From: a virus
Direction: 5' to 3' (one strand)
Length of the DNA: 26,960 bases
Virus record (IMG/VR): IMGVR_UViG_3300027870_000316
Location: 1 to 26,960 of that record
Shown in pieces: positions 1 to 5,034 of this stretch; the stretch's first letter is position 1, and each line of letters opens with the position of its first letter. Both the position numbers and the translations under genes were made by a program. Below the pieces are notes generated by a model. The model was not told the origin of the DNA, ran no database searches, and saw nothing but the letters and a program-made list of their open reading frames with translations.

Positions 1-648
1 GTCATTGAGGATGCGGCGGTCCTTGGAGATCGTCTTGTTCTTGGAGGTATTGGCGTAGTCGACGTTATAGGGCGGATCTGTCACCGCGAGGTCGGCGAGT
101 TGCCCGTCCATCAGGCACTCGACGTCGGTTACCACAGTGGCGTCACCACAGAGCAGCCGATGGGTCCCGAGGATCCAGAGGTCCCCCGGCCGGCTGACCG
201 GCTCGGCCGGCACCTCGGGTGCTTCGTCGGGATCCGTCAGGCCTTCGACCTGTTCGGCGCCGAGCAGCTTGTCCAGTTCCTCGGTGTCGAAGCCGGTGAG
301 GTCCAGGTCGAAGCCTTCGAGCTTCAGGTCCCCGAACTCCAGTCGCAGCATCTCGTCGTCCCACTGGGCATTCTCGTGCGAGCGATTGTCCATGAGGCGG
401 TAGGCCTTGGCCTGCGCAGATGTGAGCCCCTCGGCCACATGGACTGGAACAGTTTTCAAGCCCAACTGCTTGGCGGCCTCGAGTCTGGTGTGACCGACGA
501 TCACAACCATCTTCTCGTCGACCACGAGGGGCTGACGGAAGCCGAACTCGGCGATGGAGGCCTTAACCGCGTCGATGGCGGCGGTGTTGTTGCGGGGATT
601 TCGGGCATAGGGAACCAGCCTCTCCACCGGCATATCGGTGACGATCAT
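1..648 (-). CDS. ParB-domain DNA methyltransferase, cut by window edge
   Basis: The reading frame is open from the ATG at 648 to base 1, giving 216 residues with no stop, so the C-terminal part lies outside the window. Residues 1-95 form a ParB/sulfiredoxin-like domain (MPVERLVPYARNPRNN near the start, then a GHTRLEAAKQLG motif). A second domain begins at about residue 155, with WILGTHRLLCGDAT and then the amino-methyltransferase catalytic motif DPPYNV at 191-196. The fusion is a common phage and genomic-island DNA modification enzyme, methylating adenine N6 or cytosine N4 with S-adenosylmethionine. In phages it may protect the genome from host restriction. The start follows the upstream gene by 41 nt and the Shine-Dalgarno is weak. 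The target base and site cannot be read from this fragment. Confidence 0.93.
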   Translation of the reverse strand, partial: MIVTDMPVERLVPYARNPRNNTAAIDAVKASIAEFGFRQPLVVDEKMVVIVGHTRLEAAKQLGLKTVPVHVAEGLTSAQAKAYRLMDNRSHENAQWDDEMLRLEFGDLKLEGFDLDLTGFDTEELDKLLGAEQVEGLTDPDEAPEVPAEPVSRPGDLWILGTHRLLCGDATVVTDVECLMDGQLADLAVTDPPYNVDYANTSKNKTISKDRRILND

Positions 649-689
649 TGGCGACCCCGCGGATGTAATCGAAATTGTCAGTGCGCCAG

Positions 690-1118
690 TCAGCGCCCCT
701 GCCGGATCCCTAGCAGATCAAGAGTGGCAGGATCCCTCTGCCCGCCGCAGTAACGCTCCAGCGCCTGCTGGAACAACTTCTCGCCGCCACTCGCCAGCCC
801 AAACAGGGTCACGGAGGAGCAGAACTTGATGTCATCGGGCGAGCCGAAGATCTCATGGAGGCTCCGCCCGGAGACACCCAGCACAGCCTCGACGCACTGC
901 TTGAACCGCGGGCCCAGGATTGCATGGCCGAGGTAAGCCCTGGCCTCTTCCAGATTCTCGATCCCGTAGTGCTGTGCCATGGGCGAACGGCCGAGGCCGC
1001 GGAGCTGCGGGAAGACGAACCACATCCAGTGGGTCTGCTTCAGACCGGCCTGCAGTTCACGCAGTGCAGTGTCGAACACCGGATCCTGCGCCTTCACAAA
1101 ACGATCGAGATCAATCAC
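690..1118 (-). CDS. DUF1810 family protein
   Basis: 142 residues matching DUF1810 over the full length: an N-terminal DLDRFVKAQDPVF, the signature THWMWFVFPQLRGLG at about residues 29-43, and HEIFGSPDDIKFCSSVTLF in the C-terminal half. The family consists of small soluble proteins of uncharacterised function, sometimes labelled calpastatin-like for historical reasons; no enzymatic role is established. It has no signal peptide or membrane segment. It sits 41 nt before the ParB-methylase on the same strand and may be co-transcribed with it, but its presence inside a phage-like region is unusual because DUF1810 is normally chromosomal. Family assignment is confident; function is unknown. Confidence 0.9.
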   Translation of the reverse strand: MIDLDRFVKAQDPVFDTALRELQAGLKQTHWMWFVFPQLRGLGRSPMAQHYGIENLEEARAYLGHAILGPRFKQCVEAVLGVSGRSLHEIFGSPDDIKFCSSVTLFGLASGGEKLFQQALERYCGGQRDPATLDLLGIRQGR

Positions 1119-1317
1119 GGCACTGCCCCACTACGCCACGAAAGCCCGAAAACACGCCATTATAAGCTCAATTGGGGCCACCTGATCATCCAGATGTACA
1201 ACCCCCGGATTCAAACCAAAACGGAAAAACGAAAAGAAGAAAAACACCCGAATATTGGGCTGCGGCGGCCGCGCTTATCTCAGGTTGAAATTGGGGCTCC
1301 TACCCCGCCCCCACCCC

Positions 1318-1890
1318 TCAATGCGACTTCGCTCCCTGCCGGCGGCCACCCAGCTCGGCACCGCTCAGCATCAATGCGATCAAGCGCGACGACTCCGCGA
1401 GGATGCGCGGGTGCTGGTCCTGCCATGCCGCGTAAGCCTGGTCGCGCAGCATCTCCTTGGGCACCGACGGGCCCCACAGCTGCTCGATCGGGAAGCGCGC
1501 CTTACTGGTGCGCTTGAACACCCCGTTGCCGTAGCGCTTCACCACGAAGGCCGAGCGGAACGTCTGTGCCTTGCCCCAGATCTTTGCGCGCACCCCGTAA
1601 GCAAACTGCTTCGCACCGAAGAAGGACAGAGGGAGCGCCCGGCCCGAGCCCGCCGTCACCGTGGACAGCGTGGCGCGGCTCGCAGTGCGAAAGCTCATCG
1701 CTGCATTCACCGCACCGCGCGGGATGGATGTCTGCTGGGCAAGAACCCGGCGCATCTGCGCAAAGGACTTGCGGCCCTCCTTGTTGAGCGCCATCGAGAA
1801 CACCCGGCGGCTCTCGCCTTCCCCGAGATGCAGGCAGGCCGCTTCGAAGCGGATCCTGACATCGTCTGCCTCGAGGAAGCGAACCCGCAT
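1318..1890 (-). CDS. Phage minor tail protein Z (gpZ)-like
   Basis: 190 residues from the ATG at 1890, chosen over an in-frame upstream codon at 1926 because GGGAGG lies seven bases before it. The middle part (an SFRTASRATLSTVTAG stretch followed by a basic region) and the C-terminal part, FPIEQLWGPSVPKEML then a short helix, resemble lambda gpZ, whose C-terminus has a similar PIDVV..PMAVPL segment. gpZ-type proteins act late in tail assembly, at the point where tail and head join. The gene stands without other tail genes: the neighbours are DUF1810 and an FdsD-like protein. It may be a remnant or a moron-like insertion. The family call is by resemblance of the C-terminal half and is moderate in strength. 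Confidence 0.65.
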   Translation of the reverse strand: MRVRFLEADDVRIRFEAACLHLGEGESRRVFSMALNKEGRKSFAQMRRVLAQQTSIPRGAVNAAMSFRTASRATLSTVTAGSGRALPLSFFGAKQFAYGVRAKIWGKAQTFRSAFVVKRYGNGVFKRTSKARFPIEQLWGPSVPKEMLRDQAYAAWQDQHPRILAESSRLIALMLSGAELGGRRQGAKSH

Positions 1891-2072
1891 GACCAGCCTC
1901 CCAAATGGAAAGCGCCCGGAGAACACATCTCCAGGCGCATTTCTGATCTTTCAATATCGGAACTTTTAGCCGCATCGCTGGAAGGTGTCAAGAGGGCATT
2001 TCAAGTAAATACACATTTTATGCAGTAAGTTTGTTACCGGACCCTGCCGCTTGCCAAGCGATACAGAAAAAC

Positions 2073-2333
2073 TCATCCTCCTGTGCCGTCCTTCTCGCGG
2101 AACTGCGCCTTGATCGGATTGTACTTGTAGCAGTTGATCTTGAGCAGGCTCTTGGCAATCAGGTTGTTGAAGTCAGATGGGTGTGCCTGAAACTCTTCGA
2201 ACAGTTTCTGCCGCATGGAAGGGGCCCAGTTCTTGTTGATGTGCTCCGCCACCATCTGCATGGCCTCGTCTTCAGCGAACGACTGATGAAACCTGGCGAT
2301 GTCGTTCGCCATGTGCACGATGTGGGTGTCCAT
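2073..2333 (-). CDS. fdsD: Formate dehydrogenase delta subunit-like (FdsD)
   Basis: 86 residues from the ATG at 2333, which has GGGAGG seven bases upstream; the longer in-frame start lacks such a site. The sequence fits the FdsD family: HIVHMANDIARFHQ at the start, then MVAEHINKNWAPSMRQKL, the latter being the characteristic 'hl..nWdprMr' helix. FdsD is a small accessory subunit of NAD-dependent molybdenum formate dehydrogenases and normally follows fdsGBAC or fdhD. None of those genes is near here, so this copy is an orphan. The C-terminus (about 25 residues, basic and ending EKDGTGG) extends beyond the usual helical core. It may serve a chromosomal formate dehydrogenase in trans or have been repurposed. 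Confidence 0.75.
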   Translation of the reverse strand: MDTHIVHMANDIARFHQSFAEDEAMQMVAEHINKNWAPSMRQKLFEEFQAHPSDFNNLIAKSLLKINCYKYNPIKAQFREKDGTGG

Positions 2334-2416
2334 TGGCTGCCTCCCTGGATAGGCGCAACACTGAACAGCGAGCATGCCACAGCAAGCGAGAAGGTCCAGA
2401 CACCTTGGTGTGAGCG

Positions 2417-2671
2417 CTAAGCCGCCAGCATATCCATCACGCCGTCAGGAAGGTCGCCCTCCTTGCAGATGAGCACGGCCTCGCCGTACTCGCCGATGTT
2501 CGGGTCACCTGAGCGCCTGAAGGCGATGGCGCCCACCGCTCCCTTGGAAACAGCGCCCCGAGCCTGGGCGATCGCCGATCGCTCGGACGGGCACTGGATT
2601 CCCTGCTCGGCAACAAGCCCGCTTTCCGTTTCCTGGAAAGGGACCACCACGAAATATGTGATCTCGGCCAT
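2417..2671 (-). CDS. Small conserved hypothetical protein
   Basis: 84 residues from the ATG at 2671, preceded by GGGAG at a good distance; the codon ten residues upstream has no such site. The sequence begins MAEITYFVVVPF and has a central AIAFRRSGDPNIGEYGEA segment. Proteins of this size and pattern are frequent in rhizobial genomes, where they are annotated as hypothetical. No catalytic motif, signal peptide or membrane segment is visible. The N-terminal hydrophobic strand followed by an Ala-rich helix suggests a compact alpha/beta fold. It faces the next plus-strand gene across a 204-base divergent region in which I could not identify a convincing promoter. Function unknown. Confidence 0.8.
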   Translation of the reverse strand: MAEITYFVVVPFQETESGLVAEQGIQCPSERSAIAQARGAVSKGAVGAIAFRRSGDPNIGEYGEAVLICKEGDLPDGVMDMLAA

Positions 2672-2875
2672 GTCGGTACTCCCACCACGAAAATAGAACA
2701 TATCAGGAACGAACGGCCGAGTCCAGTCGCCGCTTCAAAGAACTGACCCAAACGCGGCATTGGGTTTTCCTCTTCCCGCTTGCAACTGAAATCCCGCCTT
2801 GTTTGTGAACAGGATCTGCGCTGCTATCTGCGCACACAGCGCGACCAGATAACAGGCGCTGAATGAGAGGGCCAA

Positions 2876-3169
2876 ATGCATATCGTCGTGAGGACTTACA
2901 CAGGAAAGGGAGCTGCTGAGACGATCGATCTGATCATCGCCAGCAAAAAGGACGTCAAGAAGTTGATGCGTTCGGTGAAAGGTTTCGTCGATTACTCTGT
3001 CGTCAAGACCGAGGACGGCGGTTTCACCGTGACAGTCTCCAAGACCGAGAAGGCAGCGACGGCCATCACTGAGGCCGCGCGAGACTGGGTCCTCAAGAAC
3101 GCGTCACACTTGAAAGCAGATCCGCCGAAGGTCACGGGTGGAAAAGTCACTCTGAGCGTATCACCCTGA
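2876..3169 (+). CDS. Small hypothetical protein, possible ferredoxin-like (ABM-type) fold
   Basis: 97 residues; GAGAGG eight bases before the ATG supports the start. The pattern MHIVVRTYTGKG, then a helix (KDVKKLMRSVKGF), then strands (VDYSVVKTEDGGFTVTVS) and a second helix resembles the antibiotic-biosynthesis-monooxygenase/dimeric alpha-beta barrel type of small protein that is common in rhizobia, usually of unknown role. This is inferred from the strand-helix-strand pattern and not from a catalytic motif. It is the only plus-strand gene in the first 16 kb and is transcribed convergently with the phage operon that ends at 3273, which suggests it is cargo and not part of the phage module. 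Confidence 0.8.
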   Translation: MHIVVRTYTGKGAAETIDLIIASKKDVKKLMRSVKGFVDYSVVKTEDGGFTVTVSKTEKAATAITEAARDWVLKNASHLKADPPKVTGGKVTLSVSP

Positions 3170-3194
3170 CGAACATGATCGAATGAATATCGGA

Positions 3195-3219
3195 TCGCAC
3201 CGCAACAAATGCGGTGCGA
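3195..3219. terminator. Hairpin between convergent genes
   Basis: A perfect 10-bp inverted repeat (TCGCACCGCA and TGCGGTGCGA) with a 5-nt loop lies between the stop codons of the convergent genes at 3169 and 3273. The position and stability suggest a bidirectional terminator. There is no T-run on either side, so it could act with Rho or only protect the mRNA 3' ends. Confidence 0.55.
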
Positions 3220-3272
3220 CCTAAGTCGATCGCGATAGCGGTGTTGGGCGCACCTTATGTGTTCCTTCGGCC

Positions 3273-3830
3273 TCACAGCCTGAACAACCTCACCAGTGCG
3301 TTCAGCGCGACCCGCAGGTTCCCGATATCCTCCTCCGGAAAATGCATCGCGTCGTGATCGGTGCAGATGACCCGGTAGATCAGCAGGGTCGGCCGCTTGC
3401 CCGCCGACAGCCGCTGCTCCCGGTCGCAAGCGTCGAGAGTGCCGGTGGCATCGGCAAACCGCCGCTTCAGTTTCTCGATGACCTCCATCACCGGCTCGCT
3501 GGGGCTGGCGCCAAAGATCCCCTCGTTGATGAGCAGCCCGGCGACGGACTTGGGGCTGGGTGACGGCAACCCCATGATGGCCTGGTGCTGCACGTAGAGT
3601 TCACCGAAGGCGACCCCCGCCTGGTACTGCTTTTCGCTGATCAACTCGCGGAAGGCGAGGCGGCCGAGGGCTGTACCCAGCCTTTCGTCCTTCGCCTGCT
3701 TCGCGGTCACACCGAAGTGCCTCCGCCGCGCCTCGATCACCGTGCTCATGGCGTCCCGCTCGATCTCCGCGCGCACGCGCTTGCCGCATGCGTAGCGCTT
3801 GCCGGGTTTTCTCTTGCGTCCTGGTGCCAT
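3273..3830 (-). CDS. Hypothetical phage protein, last gene of replication operon
   Basis: 185 residues. The N-terminus is strongly basic (MAPGRKRKPGKRYACGKRVRAE), which would suit nucleic-acid contact. The middle part is mostly helical with an AFRELISEKQYQAGVAFGEL stretch. The last 40 residues (YRVICTDHDAMHF then a leucine-rich helix) have no motif I recognise. Proteins of this type lie just after the DUF6378 gene in rhizobial prophages, close to the terminase genes, but I cannot assign a function. The start lies 3 nt after the stop of the upstream gene, so it is the end of the same transcript; the hairpin at 3195-3219 follows about 50 nt downstream. Confidence 0.8.
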   Translation of the reverse strand: MAPGRKRKPGKRYACGKRVRAEIERDAMSTVIEARRRHFGVTAKQAKDERLGTALGRLAFRELISEKQYQAGVAFGELYVQHQAIMGLPSPSPKSVAGLLINEGIFGASPSEPVMEVIEKLKRRFADATGTLDACDREQRLSAGKRPTLLIYRVICTDHDAMHFPEEDIGNLRVALNALVRLFRL

Positions 3831-3833
3831 GGC

Positions 3834-4118
3834 TCAGTGTCCTTCCTGTTCGGTTGTCCTGGTGATTTCGGCGAGGAGCGCTGCGTAGCCGCAGACATCG
3901 ACCACGGAGTCCTCATGGGCTGGGTCATGCGCGAGGCGCGCCAGCTTCAGGTCGAGGAGACAAATGACGACCTGCGCCGGGGAGATCTCCCGGCCAAGGG
4001 TGGCTGACCAGCGCCTGGCGATGGCCGGCATGTTGCTGCCGGCGTCACCGTACTGCACGCTGCGCTCGGCAATGACCTGTGCGACATGCCTGAGGAACAT
4101 TTCCGCGGGGCTGCTCAT
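3834..4118 (-). CDS. DUF6378 phage protein
   Basis: 94 residues that match the DUF6378 pattern: a first helix with VIAERSVQYGDAGSN, then IARRWSATLG, and the signature KLARLAHDPAHEDSVVDVCGYAAL near the C-terminus. The family is found in phage early regions. Its conserved H/D residues in the HEDSVVD segment hint at metal or nucleotide binding, but no activity is established. The ATG overlaps the stop of the RuvC-like gene (ATGA), so translation is probably coupled, and it is followed directly by the 185-residue hypothetical gene. Confidence 0.85.
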   Translation of the reverse strand: MSSPAEMFLRHVAQVIAERSVQYGDAGSNMPAIARRWSATLGREISPAQVVICLLDLKLARLAHDPAHEDSVVDVCGYAALLAEITRTTEQEGH

Positions 4119-4630
4119 GCGACACCTCCATTCGTGTCGAGAGCCCAGAGCAGGATCGCGATGGCGTCGGCTTCGTTGTCATCGACCGGGTCGAAGCCGC
4201 GCTGACGCACCGCAGCGATCATCGCCTGCTTGTCGGCGTTGCCCTTTCCCGCCGCGTAGCGCTTGATGGTTCCGACCGGCACTCCTTGGTACGGGATGCC
4301 GCGTGCCTCGCACCAGGCGGTCAGTGTGGCGAGCAGTCCGCCGTAGATATGGGCCGCGTCGGTGCCGATGTGGCGGCGCACTTCTTCCACGTAGACGGCA
4401 TCAACGCCGCCGGTGACCTCCAGCGTCTGGTCGAGCCACTTGCCGAAGCGCAGGTAGCGCATGCCGCCACCCTCGTAGCGGCTGGGCCGGAACTCCGCGG
4501 TGCCATGGAGGATGCGGCAGCGGTCATTCCTGACAGCCCAGCCTGTGGTGCTGCCGAGGTCGAGGGCGAGGATGGATGGGGTCGAGGGGCTGTGCCCTGC
4601 AACAGGCAGAGTCTGGGCATTCGAAGCCAT
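4115..4630 (-). CDS. RuvC-like Holliday junction resolvase
   Basis: 171 residues from the ATG at 4630, favoured because GGAG precedes it; an ATG five codons upstream (4645) is possible. The RNase H-like fold of RuvC is readable: LALDLGSTTGW with Asp24, YVEEVRRH with Glu82/Glu83, and DDNEADAIAILLW with Asp151/Asp155 as the metal-binding residues. The size equals that of bacterial RuvC. Such phage resolvases cut four-way junctions or branched replication intermediates before packaging. It overlaps the DUF6378 gene by 4 nt and follows the repeat cluster and small ORF downstream of the primase-helicase gene. Confidence in the fold is high; the exact substrate is inferred. Confidence 0.92.
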   Translation of the reverse strand: MASNAQTLPVAGHSPSTPSILALDLGSTTGWAVRNDRCRILHGTAEFRPSRYEGGGMRYLRFGKWLDQTLEVTGGVDAVYVEEVRRHIGTDAAHIYGGLLATLTAWCEARGIPYQGVPVGTIKRYAAGKGNADKQAMIAAVRQRGFDPVDDNEADAIAILLWALDTNGGVA

Positions 4631-4719
4631 GATGGTCTCCGTCATGAAGTGGATGGAGGAATGGTCGGTGGGGGTGCCGGCCGGCGGCAGGGTTCAGTCA
4701 GCCGGCGGGATGGACCTTG

Positions 4720-5034
4720 CTATCCATCGTCAAACCAGGCGGCCCCCCGAGAAGGTGTCACACCCCGCTTCAGCGGGTGACACCTTCCCTTTAGGGAGGA
4801 AAATCCGAAATCTGAAATCTGCTCAAACCTGCTGAATTCATTGATCGATTCCAGATTGCGGAGCAGATTTCGGAAAGTTGTTTCCGAAATCTGGAAGTTA
4901 CTTTCCAAGTCATTGAAACAACTCGGGAAAAGCCAGATTCCAGATTTCGGAATCTGGGCAGATTTCGCCAAATCTGGTGCAGATTCCGGAATTCTGGGGG
5001 CAGATTTCGGAACTTTCCGCAAGGTACGGATCAT
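4720..5034 (-). CDS. Possible small repetitive protein overlapping the repeat cluster
   Basis: 104 residues. The ATG at 5034 overlaps the stop of the primase-helicase gene as ATGA, and GAGGAGG lies eight bases upstream inside that gene, which is a textbook coupled start. The first 35 residues repeat a short theme (KSAPRIPESAPDLAKSAQ, then IPKSG), then come FQISETTFRNLLRNLES and FEQISDFGF. There is no recognised domain. The repeats in the protein come from the CAGATTTCGG DNA repeats, so the frame may be open merely because the DNA is repetitive. Either a real phage protein carries origin-like repeats in its gene, or this is non-coding DNA with a chance start. Codon use is far less GC-rich than in the neighbours. 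Confidence 0.4.
   Translation of the reverse strand: MIRTLRKVPKSAPRIPESAPDLAKSAQIPKSGIWLFPSCFNDLESNFQISETTFRNLLRNLESINEFSRFEQISDFGFSSLKGRCHPLKRGVTPSRGAAWFDDG
4751..4787. repeat. Long stem-loop beside the repeat cluster
   Basis: Arms GAAGGTGTCAC (4751-4761) and GTGACACCTTC (4777-4787) pair perfectly; after a 3-nt bulge the stem continues as CCGC/GCGG around a TTCA loop. There is no T-run, so it is a poor intrinsic terminator. It lies between the repeat cluster and the RuvC-like gene and may be an operator, part of an origin, or an mRNA structure. Confidence 0.7.
4805..5010. repeat. Iteron-like repeat cluster, candidate replication origin
   Basis: The 10-mer CAGATTTCGG occurs exactly at 4864-4873, 4941-4950 and 5001-5010, and its complement CCGAAATCTG at 4805-4814 and 4884-4893. 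Near matches lie at 4852-4861, 4934-4943, 4959-4968, 4968-4977 and 4980-4989. Two copies face each other as a perfect 13-bp inverted repeat (4864-4876 and 4881-4893) with a 4-nt loop. The stretch is more AT-rich than its surroundings and adjoins the primase-helicase gene, as iterons of phage and plasmid origins do. No DnaA box was seen inside it. The origin function is inferred. Confidence 0.7.

Noticed and set aside
1276-1317. GGGG/CCCC pairing between DUF1810 and the gpZ-like gene as a terminator
   Set aside because: The possible stem is only 4 bp and lacks a T-run on the coding strand.
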